A stretch of 64,000 nucleotides of DNA from Acidisoma cellulosilyticum (GTDB lineage: Bacteria; Pseudomonadota; Alphaproteobacteria; Acetobacterales; Acetobacteraceae): the NCBI RefSeq assembly GCF_020621385.1, contig NZ_JAESVA010000001.1:372001-436000 (forward strand), read 5' to 3'. A model generated the notes under the pieces. The model searched no databases, was not told the DNA's origin, and saw nothing but the letters and a program-made list of their open reading frames with translations. The position numbers were made by a program, and so were the translations under genes. This document shows positions 34,725-43,644 of this stretch, one piece after another. Position 1 is the stretch's first letter. Each line of letters opens with the position of its first letter.

Positions 34725-36833
34725 ATGGACGCGCTCGACCATGTATCTTTGCTAGAGAATCGTTGGGATGACGCGACGGCGACGGGGCTGAGCCCCGAGG
34801 CGCTGCTGGTCTACCGGTCCAATCTGCTCGGTTCGGACAAGCGCATCACCAATTACGGTGGCGGCAATACCTCCTCGAAGATCGCGATGAAGGATCCGCT
34901 GACCGGTGAGACGGTGCAGGTCCTCTGGGTCAAGGGATCGGGCGGCGATATCGGCAGCATCAAGCTCGATGGTTTCGCGACGCTCTATATGGACAAGCTC
35001 CATGCGCTGCGCGGCATTTATAAAAGCACCGACCAGGAAGACGAGATGGTCGGGCTCTACAATCACTGCACGTTCAACCTGAACCCACGTGCGACCAGCA
35101 TCGACACCGCCCTGCATGGGTTCATCAATCATCCGCATGTCGATCACGTTCACCCCGACGCGATCATCGCCATTGCCGCCTCGGCCGACAGCCGTGCGCT
35201 GACGCAGGAGATCTTCGGCGAGGAGATCGGCTGGGTGCCCTGGCGTCGCCCGGGTTTCGAGCTTGGCCTTTGGCTGAAGAAATTCGCCGATGAGAACCCG
35301 CAGGCGAAGGGCCTGGTTCTGGAAGCCCATGGCCTCTTCACCTGGGGCGAGACCCAGAAGGAATGCTACGAGACGACGGTTGCCACCATCAATAAGGCGA
35401 CTGCCTTCCTGGCCGAGCGCAGCCGCGGCAAAGTCATTTTCGGCGGTGCGCGCATCGCGCCCGCAGCACCTGACACCCGACGCGCGGTCGCCGCCAGCCT
35501 GATGCCGGTCATCCGTGGCCTGATCAGCAAGGAAGGGCCGCTGAAACTCGGCCATTTCGATGACAGCCCGGAAGTGCTGGAATTCGTCGGGTCGAACGCG
35601 CTGGCGGAACTCGCTCCGCTCGGCACCTCCTGCCCTGACCACTTCCTGCGCACCAAGATCGCACCGCTGGTGCTGGATTTCGATCCGGCGACCCAGACGG
35701 TTTCCGACATCCTGCCCGCTCTGCCGGCAGCGCTGGAAGCCTACCGCGCTGGCTATGCCGCCTATTACGAACGCTGCAAGCACGATAATAGCCCGAAGAT
35801 GCGCGACCCCAATGCGGTCGTCTATCTCATCCCCGGCATCGGCATGCTGACCTTCGCGGCCGATAAGGCAACGGCGCGCATTGCCGGCGAGTTCTACCGC
35901 AATGCCATCAATGTCATGCGCGGCGCCTCCACCGTTTCCACCTATCGCGGCCTGCCCGAGCAGGAAGCCTTCGACATCGAATACTGGCTGCTGGAAGAAG
36001 CGAAGCTGCAGCGCATGCCGAAGGCGCGCGCCATGGCCGGCAAGATCGCCTTCATCACCGGCGGCGCCGGCGGCATCGGCATGGCCTCCGCCCGCCGGCT
36101 GATGCAGGACGGCGCTTGCGTCATGATCTGCGATATCGACCGTGAGGTTTTGGAAACCTCCCGCCAGGAACTCGCCAAGACATATGGCGCCGATAATGTC
36201 GGCACCGTCTGGGCCGATGTCACCAAGGAAGATGCGATCATCGCGGCCTTCCGCGAGACGGCAGCGGCCTTTGGCGGGCTAGATGTTTGCGTCTGCAATG
36301 CCGGCATCGCTTCCGCCGCGCCGCTGGAAGATACCTCGCTGGCCCTGTGGCAGAAGAATATCGATATTCTCTCGACCGGCTATTTCCTGACCTCGCGCGA
36401 AGCCTTCCGTCTCATGAAGGATCAGGCCATCGGCGGATCCATCATTATGGTCGCGAGCAAGAACGCGCTTGTCGCCTCCCCCGGCGCCGCCGCCTATTGC
36501 ACGGCCAAGGCCTCCGAACTGCATCTGTCGCGTTGCGTGGCTTTGGAAGGCGCGCCGCTCGGCATCCGTTCCAATGTCGTGAACCCGGACGCCGTGCTGC
36601 GCGGCAGCCGCATCTGGAAGGGCGAATGGGGCGATCAGCGGGCGGCCTCCTACCAGAAATCCTCGCTGGAGGAACTGGATGAGGTCTACCGTCAGCGCAG
36701 CCTGCTCAAGCGCAGCGTCTATCCTGAGGATATCGCGGAGGGCATCGCCTTCTTCGCCTCCGAGATCTCGGCCAAGTCCACCGGCAATATCATCAATATC
36801 GATGCCGGCAACGCCAACGCCTTTACGCGGTGA
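34725..36833 (+). CDS. rhaD: Bifunctional rhamnulose-1-phosphate aldolase/lactaldehyde dehydrogenase RhaD
   Basis: A 702-residue fusion. The N-terminal ~430 residues are a class-II (zinc) aldolase: YGGGNTSSKI, WVKGSGGD and the metal His pair in HVDHVHPDAIIAIA. From ~440 follows a complete SDR: ITGGAGGIGMASARRLM, CVCNAGIAS, a Ser in IIMVASKNALVA and YCTAK. It cleaves rhamnulose 1-phosphate to DHAP and L-lactaldehyde, then oxidises the latter to L-lactate. GGGAGGA precedes the ATG. It overlaps rhaI by four bases (GTGA). Confidence 0.92.
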   Translation: MDALDHVSLLENRWDDATATGLSPEALLVYRSNLLGSDKRITNYGGGNTSSKIAMKDPLTGETVQVLWVKGSGGDIGSIKLDGFATLYMDKLHALRGIYKSTDQEDEMVGLYNHCTFNLNPRATSIDTALHGFINHPHVDHVHPDAIIAIAASADSRALTQEIFGEEIGWVPWRRPGFELGLWLKKFADENPQAKGLVLEAHGLFTWGETQKECYETTVATINKATAFLAERSRGKVIFGGARIAPAAPDTRRAVAASLMPVIRGLISKEGPLKLGHFDDSPEVLEFVGSNALAELAPLGTSCPDHFLRTKIAPLVLDFDPATQTVSDILPALPAALEAYRAGYAAYYERCKHDNSPKMRDPNAVVYLIPGIGMLTFAADKATARIAGEFYRNAINVMRGASTVSTYRGLPEQEAFDIEYWLLEEAKLQRMPKARAMAGKIAFITGGAGGIGMASARRLMQDGACVMICDIDREVLETSRQELAKTYGADNVGTVWADVTKEDAIIAAFRETAAAFGGLDVCVCNAGIASAAPLEDTSLALWQKNIDILSTGYFLTSREAFRLMKDQAIGGSIIMVASKNALVASPGAAAYCTAKASELHLSRCVALEGAPLGIRSNVVNPDAVLRGSRIWKGEWGDQRAASYQKSSLEELDEVYRQRSLLKRSVYPEDIAEGIAFFASEISAKSTGNIINIDAGNANAFTR

Positions 36834-38152
36834 GCATCATGGATCAGATCATGTCTCCGGCACTGGACACAGACTTCATCGCTTCCCAGAACGCGCCGCT
36901 GGCGGCTGCCGTTCAGGAGGAGTATGACGCGCTCGGCCGCACGCTCGATCGGCGCGGCATCGATATCGCGGCGATCACAAGCGCCGTCGCGGCCTTCGCT
37001 GTCGCCTCGCCCAGCTGGGCTGTCGGGTCAGGCGGCACGCGCTTCGCGCGTTTCCCCATGGGTGGCGAGCCGCGCAATATCTTCGACAAGCTGGAGGATT
37101 GCGCGGTCGTCAATCGGCTGGCCGGTGCGACGCCCACCGTCTCGCTGCATTTCCCCTGGGATGAGGTCGATGACTTGTCGGGGTTGAAAGACTTCGCCGG
37201 CACGCTGGGTCTTGGCTTCGATGCCGTCAACTCCAATACCTTTCAGGATCATCCGGGCAATGCCTTGCACCCGCTATCCTATAAATATGGCAGCCTGAGC
37301 CATACCGATCCGGCCGTGCGCGCGCAGGCGGTGGCTCACAATATCCATTGCGCGGAACTGGGTGCCAAGCTCGGCGCCCCGGCGCTGACAATCTGGCTGG
37401 GTGATGGGTCAAACTTCCCCGGCCAGTCCAATTTCACCCGCGCCTTCGAACGCTATATCGATAGCGTGAAAACCGTCTATGCGTCCGTGCCGGGTGACTT
37501 CAAGCTGTTCCTTGAACACAAGATGTATGAGCCCGCCTTCTACTCGACGGTCATCCAGGATTGGGGTTCTTCGCTTCTCGCGGCGCAGGCCGTGGGTGAA
37601 AACTGCCTTTGCCTGGTCGATCTCGGCCATCATGCGCCCAATGTGAATATCGAGATGATCGTGGCGCGGCTGGTGCATGCCGGAAAGCTTGCCGGCTTCC
37701 ACTTCAACGATTCGAAATACGGCGACGACGATCTGGATGCCGGTGCGATCGAGCCCTATCGCCTGTTTCTCGTCTTCAACGAGTTGGTGGACGCCGCCTA
37801 TCGGAAGGCGCCGGGCTTCGCGCCGTCCTATATGCTTGACCAGTCGCATAACGTCACCGACCCGATCGAAAGCCTGATGACGAGTGCGGTGGAGGTGCAG
37901 CGCGCCTATGCCCAGGCGCTGCTGGTGGATCGCTCGGCGCTGGAAGGCTTCCAGGACGCGAATGACCCGATGATGGCGAGCCAGACCCTGAAACGCGCCT
38001 TCACGACCGATGTGCAGCCGATCCTGGCCATGGCGCGGCTGCAGAAGGACGCCGCCATCGACCCCGTCAGCGCCTATCGCGCCAGCGGCTATCGCGCGGC
38101 CGTCACCCGCATTCGCCCCGCCAAATCCGGCGGTTCGGGCGGGATTGTCTGA
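36830..38152 (+). CDS. rhaI: L-rhamnose isomerase RhaI
   Basis: Converts L-rhamnose to L-rhamnulose. A 440-residue TIM-barrel isomerase of the xylose-isomerase-like superfamily, the type found in rhizobia and Pseudomonas rather than E. coli RhaA. Visible: FPMGGEPRNIFDKLED, SLHFPWDEVDD, LTIWLGDGSNFPGQ, LFLEHKMYEPAFY (metal Glu), LCLVDLGHHAPNVNIE and GFHFNDSKYGDDDLD (metal Asp/His). Start GTG 36830 overlaps the rhaD stop; ATG 36839 is the alternative. Confidence 0.92.
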   Translation: MSIMDQIMSPALDTDFIASQNAPLAAAVQEEYDALGRTLDRRGIDIAAITSAVAAFAVASPSWAVGSGGTRFARFPMGGEPRNIFDKLEDCAVVNRLAGATPTVSLHFPWDEVDDLSGLKDFAGTLGLGFDAVNSNTFQDHPGNALHPLSYKYGSLSHTDPAVRAQAVAHNIHCAELGAKLGAPALTIWLGDGSNFPGQSNFTRAFERYIDSVKTVYASVPGDFKLFLEHKMYEPAFYSTVIQDWGSSLLAAQAVGENCLCLVDLGHHAPNVNIEMIVARLVHAGKLAGFHFNDSKYGDDDLDAGAIEPYRLFLVFNELVDAAYRKAPGFAPSYMLDQSHNVTDPIESLMTSAVEVQRAYAQALLVDRSALEGFQDANDPMMASQTLKRAFTTDVQPILAMARLQKDAAIDPVSAYRASGYRAAVTRIRPAKSGGSGGIV

Positions 38153-38167
38153 GGGGCGCCCTCTGCC

Positions 38168-38220
38168 TTGGATCCTGATCGGGCCGCCCGCGGGTTGTCG
38201 GCTGGCCGATCAGGGTCCAA
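38168..38220 (+). promoter_or_regulatory. Large hairpin between rhaI and the FAH-family gene
   Basis: TTGGATCCTGATCGG (38168-38182) pairs with CCGATCAGGGTCCAA (38206-38220), 14 of 15 pairs plus one G-U, around a GC-rich 23-base loop. Outer GCGCCC (38155-38160) and GGGCGC (38234-38239) can extend it. No U-run, so processing, attenuation or stabilisation between rhaDI and downstream genes is more likely than simple termination. Confidence 0.5.
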
Positions 38221-38268
38221 TAATCAACCCGAACGGGCGCCAGCCCAGCAACCGGGAGACAGAATTCC

Positions 38269-39123
38269 ATGAAACTGCTGCGTTTTGGCCCTATGGGCTC
38301 GGAAAAACCTGGCCTTCTGGACGCTGACGGCCAGATCCGCGACCTGTCGGGCGTGATCGCCGATATCACGCCGGATACGCTGTCGCCCGCTGGCCTTGCC
38401 AAGCTGGCGGCGCTGGAGCCCACCAGCCTGCCGCTGGTCGACGGCAGCCCCCGCTACGGCGTGCCTGTGAAGAATGCCGGCAAGTTCATCGCCATCGGCC
38501 TGAATTACGCCGATCATGCCGCCGAATCCGGCATGCCGATCCCGAAGGAGCCGATCGTCTTCACCAAGGCCATCACCTCCCTCTGCGGCCCTAATGACAC
38601 GGTCGTGATCCCCAAGGGATCCGTGAAGTCGGACTGGGAAGTGGAACTCGGCATCGTCATCGGCACCAAGGCGCAATATGTGGACGAAGCCTCAGCGCTC
38701 GACCATGTCGCCGGATATTGCGTCATCAATGACGTCTCCGAGCGCGAATGGCAGATCGAACGCGGCGGGTCCTGGGACAAGGGCAAGGGCTGCGATACGT
38801 TCGGCCCGACCGGCCCCTGGCTGGTGACGAAGGATGAAGTGGGTGATGTGCAGTCGCTCGACATGTGGCTGGACGTGAACGGCAAGCGCATGCAGACCGG
38901 CACGACCAAGACCATGATCTTCGGCGCCGCGACGCTGGTTGCCTATGTCAGCCAGTTCATGACCCTGCTGCCCGGCGATATCATCACCACCGGCACGCCG
39001 CCCGGCGTCGGCATGGGCATGAAGCCCGAGCCCGTCTTCCTCAAGCCCGGCGACGTGATGACGCTTGGCATCGAGAAGCTGGGTGAGCAGCGGCAGGATG
39101 TCGTTGCCTGGTCGCCCACGTAA
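38269..39123 (+). CDS. FAH-family hydrolase, candidate 2,4-diketo-3-deoxy-L-rhamnonate hydrolase
   Basis: A 284-residue two-domain FAH protein. The N-terminal lid (MKLLRFGPMGSEKPGLLDAD) and catalytic domain (GLNYADHAAESGMPIP, EPIVFTKAITSL, DWEVELGIVIGTKA with metal Glu residues, and TGTPPGVGMGMKP) match the group that includes LRA6-type diketo-deoxyrhamnonate/fuconate hydrolases, whose products are pyruvate and L-lactate. Its place between rhaDI and lutABC fits such a product, but the other enzymes of that non-phosphorylated route are not here. Ureidoglycolate lyase-like or other FAH activity is possible. Confidence 0.75.
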   Translation: MKLLRFGPMGSEKPGLLDADGQIRDLSGVIADITPDTLSPAGLAKLAALEPTSLPLVDGSPRYGVPVKNAGKFIAIGLNYADHAAESGMPIPKEPIVFTKAITSLCGPNDTVVIPKGSVKSDWEVELGIVIGTKAQYVDEASALDHVAGYCVINDVSEREWQIERGGSWDKGKGCDTFGPTGPWLVTKDEVGDVQSLDMWLDVNGKRMQTGTTKTMIFGAATLVAYVSQFMTLLPGDIITTGTPPGVGMGMKPEPVFLKPGDVMTLGIEKLGEQRQDVVAWSPT

Positions 39124-39132
39124 TCTGAAACC

Positions 39133-39876
39133 ATGACCGTCGCCCTGGCCATTCCCTGCTTCATCGATGCCTTCTTCCCGGAAGTCGGCATCGCCAGCCT
39201 GGAGCTGTTGGAACGGCTTGGGGTCGATGTCACCTATCCGCAGGGTCAGACCTGCTGCGGACAGCCGATGGCGAATAACGGCTGCCAGGGCGCGGCGAAG
39301 GGTGCGGAAGCGCATTTCGTCGATCTGTTTGGCGATTTCGACGCGGTCGTCATGCCCTCCGGCAGCTGCGTGCATCACTTGCGCGACCATCTGGACGCGG
39401 TGCCGCAGACCGACCGTGTGAAGCATGTCCGCGCGCATACCTACGAACTCGTGGAATATCTGCATGACGTCTTGCAGGTGCGCGATTTTCCCTGGGCGGA
39501 ATTCCCCCATAAGGTCGGGCTGCATAACAGCTGCGGCACCCTCCGATCCCTGCGCACGGCCAGCATGTCGGAGATGGGCGAGACGCCCTTCTCCAAACCG
39601 CTCGACCTTCTCCATGGCGTGCGCGGCATCGAAGTCGTGATGCCCGCACGACCTGACGAATGCTGTGGCTTCGGCGGCACCTTTTCGGTCGCCGAGGATG
39701 CCGTCTCCGGCCGTATGGGATTGGACAAGGTGCGTGATCATCAGCAGGCCGGTGCGGATTACATCGTCTCGGCCGATACCTCCTGCCTCATGCATCAGCA
39801 GGGCTGCGCCAGGCGCGCCGGCTTGCCGTTGCGCTTCATCCATATCGCGCAAATCCTGAACGGCGCGCGGGCATGA
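39133..39876 (+). CDS. lutA: L-lactate oxidation subunit LutA/LldE
   Basis: A 247-residue Fe-S protein with two CCG domains (DUF224): CFIDAFFPEVGIASLELLER with GQTCCGQPMANNGC, and HNSCGTLRSLR with RPDECCGFGG. In Bacillus and Shewanella LutA/LldE acts with LutB and LutC to oxidise L-lactate to pyruvate. It starts 9 bases after the FAH-family gene and overlaps lutB by four bases. Confidence 0.93.
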   Translation: MTVALAIPCFIDAFFPEVGIASLELLERLGVDVTYPQGQTCCGQPMANNGCQGAAKGAEAHFVDLFGDFDAVVMPSGSCVHHLRDHLDAVPQTDRVKHVRAHTYELVEYLHDVLQVRDFPWAEFPHKVGLHNSCGTLRSLRTASMSEMGETPFSKPLDLLHGVRGIEVVMPARPDECCGFGGTFSVAEDAVSGRMGLDKVRDHQQAGADYIVSADTSCLMHQQGCARRAGLPLRFIHIAQILNGARA

Positions 39877-41273
39877 GCGCGGGCACCGACAAAACCAAAC
39901 CGGTCGATCACGCCGGGGCGGCAGCGGCCTTCGTGGCCGATACGCCGCATCTGGCCTTCCATGACCGGCGCTTGTGGGAATTGCGCCAGAAGCGCGACGG
40001 GCAGATGCATGTCATCCCCGAATGGCAGGAACTGCGCAGCCTCGCCTCTGCCATCAAGGAACATACGCTCAGCCGTCTCGCCGATTACCTGGAGCAGTTC
40101 GAGGCGCAAGCCAAGGCACGCGGTGTCACCGTGCATTGGGCGAGAAACGCCGAGGAACACAATGCCACCGTGCTGCGCATCATGCGCGAGCACAAGGCTA
40201 AGACGCTTGCCAAGTCAAAGTCGATGTTGACGGAGGAGTGCGAGATGGCACCCTTCCTGGAGCGTCACGGCATCACCATCACTGAGACCGATCTGGGTGA
40301 GCGCATCCAGCAATTGGACGGACAGGCGCCGAGCCATATCGTGGTACCCGCAGTGCACAAGCTGCGTGAAGATGTCGCGCGCGTCTTCGCCCGCACCATC
40401 GGCGGCGACCCGAATAATGCCGATCCGAATGCCTTGGCAGAACATGCGCGTGTCACCACGCGGCCACTGATGCTGGATGCCGATATCGGCATGACGGGTG
40501 CGAATTTTCTGGTCGCCGAAACTGGTGCCGTCGTTGTCTGCACCAACGAAGGCAATGCCGATCTCTCGGCCAATATTCCGAAAGTGCATATTGTCTCGGC
40601 GGGAATCGAAAAGCTGATCCCGCGTCAGGCTGATCTGGGCGTCTTCATACGCCTGCTGTCGCGCAGCGCGCTCGGCTCCCCCATCACGCAATATACCTCG
40701 CATTTCCGGGGCCCGCGCGCGGGCGCGGAGATGCATATCATCCTCGTCGATAATGGTCGGTCGCAGCGGCTGGGCGAGGAAGATTTCTGGCCGAGCCTGA
40801 AATGCATTCGCTGCGGCGCCTGCATGAATACCTGCCCGGTCTATCGCCGCTCGGGCGGTCTCAGTTATGGCGCCGTCTATTCCGGGCCGATCGGTGCCAT
40901 CATCAACCCATCCTATGACCCGATGCGCTATTCCACCCTGCCTTTCGCCTCCACGCTCAATGGCAGCTGCACCAGCGTTTGTCCGGTCAAGATCAATATT
41001 CATGACCAGCTGTATAAATGGCGACGGGTGATTGCCGAGCGCGGATTGCTGCCCAAGAACAAGGCTTTGTCGCTCCGCATCGCGGGCTATGTCTTGGCTT
41101 CGCCGCGTCTTTACCGACTGGCGACCGGGGCGGCCCGCATGGCGGTGCGTCATTTGCCCCGCGCGCTGCTGTACAGCAAGCTGAATTCTTGGGGCCGCGA
41201 CCGCGAAGTGCCGGCAGCCCCAAAAGAGAGTTTCGCGGCCTGGGCCGCACGCAATCGCCCAGTGAAGCGATGA
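39873..41273 (+). CDS. lutB: L-lactate oxidation iron-sulfur subunit LutB/LldF
   Basis: A 466-residue protein: N-terminal LUD (DUF162) domain (WARNAEEHNATVLRIMREH, KSKSMLTEECEMAPFLERHG, NFLVAETGAVVVCTNEGNAD), then a ferredoxin domain with CIRCGACMNTCPV and GSCTSVCPVKINIHD for two [4Fe-4S] clusters, then a basic tail. ATGA overlaps on both sides tie lutA, lutB and lutC into one translated unit. Confidence 0.93.
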   Translation: MSAGTDKTKPVDHAGAAAAFVADTPHLAFHDRRLWELRQKRDGQMHVIPEWQELRSLASAIKEHTLSRLADYLEQFEAQAKARGVTVHWARNAEEHNATVLRIMREHKAKTLAKSKSMLTEECEMAPFLERHGITITETDLGERIQQLDGQAPSHIVVPAVHKLREDVARVFARTIGGDPNNADPNALAEHARVTTRPLMLDADIGMTGANFLVAETGAVVVCTNEGNADLSANIPKVHIVSAGIEKLIPRQADLGVFIRLLSRSALGSPITQYTSHFRGPRAGAEMHIILVDNGRSQRLGEEDFWPSLKCIRCGACMNTCPVYRRSGGLSYGAVYSGPIGAIINPSYDPMRYSTLPFASTLNGSCTSVCPVKINIHDQLYKWRRVIAERGLLPKNKALSLRIAGYVLASPRLYRLATGAARMAVRHLPRALLYSKLNSWGRDREVPAAPKESFAAWAARNRPVKR

Positions 41274-41899
41274 GCGCACGCGAAGATATTCTGGCACGAC
41301 TGCGTGAGCGCCGGCCGGACGGTGAGTTTCCGTTGCCGGTGCTGCCAAGCTTTCCTGGGATCGAGGGCGATCTTGTCGCTGCCTTTCAACAGAATCTCGC
41401 CGCCATGGGCGGGCAATGCGTGCATCTGCCTGACCGCGAGGCGCTGGATCCCTTCCTGTGCGCGCGCCTTGGTGCCAGCCGATTGATCCGCACCTCCACC
41501 GACGAATTGCCGGGCTTCGCCCGTACCGATGCGGTGACAGATCCGCGTGATCTGGAAAACGTTCATACGGGCATCGTGCGGGCGCGCTTCGGCGTGGCGG
41601 AGACCGGATCACTCTTCCTCAGCGGCCGCGAGTTACAGGTGAATACCATCGCCTATCTCGCTCAGCATCTCGTCGTGCTGCTGGACCCGGCGGCCATCGT
41701 CCCCGGCATCGCGGATGCCTATCTGCGGGATGACTTTACATCCACCAACTATGTCTCGCTGATGACCGGGCCATCGGCCACCGCCGATATCGAGGGTGTG
41801 ATGATCCGCGGCGCCCAGGGCGTGCGCAGCCTGACGGTTGTGTTTGCAAAGCCTATCTTCACAGACCCGACACGACCAGCGGATGCCCGGCAAGCTTAG
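41270..41899 (+). CDS. lutC: L-lactate oxidation subunit LutC/LldG
   Basis: A 209-residue LUD-domain protein: MSAREDILARLRER start, VRARFGVAETGSLFLSGRE and HLVVLLDPAAIVPGIADAY. Third component of LutABC. The ATG at 41270 overlaps the lutB stop. Its last 41 bases overlap the 3' end of the convergent vapC-like gene, so tail-to-tail transcripts would be complementary there. Confidence 0.92.
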   Translation: MSAREDILARLRERRPDGEFPLPVLPSFPGIEGDLVAAFQQNLAAMGGQCVHLPDREALDPFLCARLGASRLIRTSTDELPGFARTDAVTDPRDLENVHTGIVRARFGVAETGSLFLSGRELQVNTIAYLAQHLVVLLDPAAIVPGIADAYLRDDFTSTNYVSLMTGPSATADIEGVMIRGAQGVRSLTVVFAKPIFTDPTRPADARQA

Positions 41900-42257
41900 C
41901 GTCACGCGTCAGCAGGCGCATGCCTTCTTCCTGCGCTTGCACAAGCAACAGTTCATCGAACGGATCTTTGTGACTGATGGCATGCGCGAGCGTCGCCGCG
42001 GCGTGGCGTGCAATCAATGGCATGAGTTCCCAATCAATCGCCTCCGCGAATGCCATGACGGCGTCGGGATCGAGCGGACCTTTGCGCGCGCCCGAGATAT
42101 GAAAGCTGTGCCACTTTAACCGAAGTTCCCATACCGACACGGCCGAGAGCACGATCGGCATATCGGTTTCCGCCATCAATCTGCGTTCCGCATCGGTCAG
42201 AGAATCCGGATCGAGCGCCGCCCAAACAGCAATATGCGTGTCGAGCAGGAGTCTCAC
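41859..42257 (-). CDS. PIN-domain toxin, VapC family
   Basis: A 132-residue PIN RNase-like protein. Acidic active-site residues are in LLLDTHIAVWAALD, SAVSVWELRLK and KDPFDELLLVQA, with TRDAKLAGHP near the end: the set typical of VapC toxins. The first codon overlaps the antitoxin stop by four bases, the standard order antitoxin then toxin. The 3' end runs 41 bases into lutC. Confidence 0.9.
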   Translation of the reverse strand: MRLLLDTHIAVWAALDPDSLTDAERRLMAETDMPIVLSAVSVWELRLKWHSFHISGARKGPLDPDAVMAFAEAIDWELMPLIARHAAATLAHAISHKDPFDELLLVQAQEEGMRLLTRDAKLAGHPLVVSGL

Positions 42258-42511
42258 TCTTCCAGACCCAGCACCTGCCGACTGAAGGCGGGTTCGTCAA
42301 AATCGGCCGGCATTGTCACCTTGACGCCGTCCAGACCAAGGTCGCGACGGATGCGTTCAGCCTTTTCGAAATCCATGCCCGCGGGTCGCGCGACCGCAAC
42401 CAAAGCGACGAATGGCACGCCATGCTTGGTCACGATTACCCGCTCGCCACGCGCGGCGGCGGCGGCCGCTTCAGCGAAGCGCGCTTTGACCTCCCGGATC
42501 GAAAATTCCAT
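42254..42511 (-). CDS. Phd/YefM-type antitoxin
   Basis: An 85-residue protein. The N-terminal half (FSIREVKARFAEAAAAAARG, VIVTKHGVPFVALVAV) is the Phd/YefM DNA-binding fold, in which residues bind an operator before the gene. The C-terminal half is acidic and would wrap the toxin. GGAGG lies eight bases before the ATG. Autoregulation is expected for such pairs. Confidence 0.88.
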   Translation of the reverse strand: MEFSIREVKARFAEAAAAAARGERVIVTKHGVPFVALVAVARPAGMDFEKAERIRRDLGLDGVKVTMPADFDEPAFSRQVLGLEE

Positions 42512-42627
42512 GGCGCATCCTCCGTCGCACAGACGCCCTTACCTGCGTCATGCCGACACTAGCAGGATGACGCATTGAGGTCACCCAGTGACTACAATTT
42601 GATAGAAGCCTCTGATTTTGCCACCGC

Positions 42628-43533
42628 TCATGTCTGGTCACGCCTGCGCCTGAGCATTGCGACCAGGGCCGCCAGCACCGCCGGCATCTGACGGCGCGAA
42701 GGGTAGTAGAGGAAATACCCTGGAAAAGGCGCCGACCAATCCTCCAGCACCCGTACTAAACGGCCGGCGGCGATATGCGGCAGCGCTGAACCTTCAATGA
42801 CATAGGCGATGCCGAGCCCCGCCATCGCCGCATCCAGCATAACCAGCGGGTCATTGAAGGTCAGCGGACCGCTGACCTTGATGGCGATTTCGCGCCCGTC
42901 ACGCTCGAAATCCCAGTCCATCGGCTGGCCGGCTGCCGCCATGCGCGCATTGATACAGGCGTGCTGCATCAAATCCTGCGGCACTTGCGGCAAGCCATGC
43001 TCGGCCAGATAGGCCGGCGAGGCCAAGACCGCCATGCGCAGCGGCGCGCTGACGCTGATGGCGATCATGTCCTGTTCCAGCTTTTCGCCAATGCGGATGC
43101 CAGCATCGAGGCGTTCGGCGATGATGTCCCGCCGCTGGTAATCGATCACCACTTCCACGCCGGCCTTGGGGTGGCTCGCCAGGAATGCGGGCAGCACCGG
43201 ACGGATCACCGTCTCGTAGCCATGGCGGGTTGCGGTGATCCGCACCGTGCCGGCGACCGCATCTCGTGCCTGCCCCAAACGGTCAAGCGCACCGTCAATC
43301 TCCTCCAGCGCCGGCGCCAGCGTCTGCAGCAGTTGGGCCCCGGCCTCGGTGAGAGCGACGCTTCGGCTATTCCGCTGCAACAGCCGGATGCCAAGGCGCG
43401 CTTCCATCGTCTTGATTTTGTGGCTGAGGGCGGAGGTGGACAGCCGTAACTCGGCCGCAGCCCGGGTAAAGCTGAGCGTGCGGGCGATGGACGCAAAGGC
43501 AGCGAGATCATCCAAGCCTGCTCGGTTCATCAT
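42628..43533 (-). CDS. LysR-family transcriptional regulator
   Basis: A 301-residue LysR protein. Winged helix at residues ~5-65 (DDLAAFASIARTLSFTRAAA, LSTSALSHKIKTMEARLGI, RSVALTEAGAQLL), a linker helix and a substrate-binding domain to the C-terminus (MAVLASPAYLAEHG). Similar to the group controlling short-chain dehydrogenases. It is divergent from such an SDR, so this is its likely target. Start ATG 43533 or 43530. Confidence 0.92.
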   Translation of the reverse strand: MMNRAGLDDLAAFASIARTLSFTRAAAELRLSTSALSHKIKTMEARLGIRLLQRNSRSVALTEAGAQLLQTLAPALEEIDGALDRLGQARDAVAGTVRITATRHGYETVIRPVLPAFLASHPKAGVEVVIDYQRRDIIAERLDAGIRIGEKLEQDMIAISVSAPLRMAVLASPAYLAEHGLPQVPQDLMQHACINARMAAAGQPMDWDFERDGREIAIKVSGPLTFNDPLVMLDAAMAGLGIAYVIEGSALPHIAAGRLVRVLEDWSAPFPGYFLYYPSRRQMPAVLAALVAMLRRRRDQT

Positions 43534-43644
43534 TCTGTCCTGCTCAACAGCTCATCCTAATCATGCCAGCTCATAAAATGATCGACCAAAGCCTAATTTC
43601 CCGCTCAAGGCTGGCATTCGGCCCGCCACGAAGGAGCAAGGACT
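43534..43644. promoter_or_regulatory. LysR/SDR divergent control region
   Basis: ATGCCAGC (43563-43570) is inverted at 43610-43617 (GCTGGCAT), 39 bases apart. Between them TCATAAAATGA (43571-43581) is a small palindrome. A LysR-type tetramer covering both sites with the promoter between would fit, but LysR boxes are degenerate and this is a suggestion. GGAG sits before the SDR ATG. Confidence 0.4.

Noticed and set aside
38269-39123. Calling the FAH protein ureidoglycolate lyase
   Set aside because: FAH members are often labelled so, but no purine-degradation gene is adjacent, and the rhamnose-lactate context fits a diketo-deoxy acid hydrolase better.
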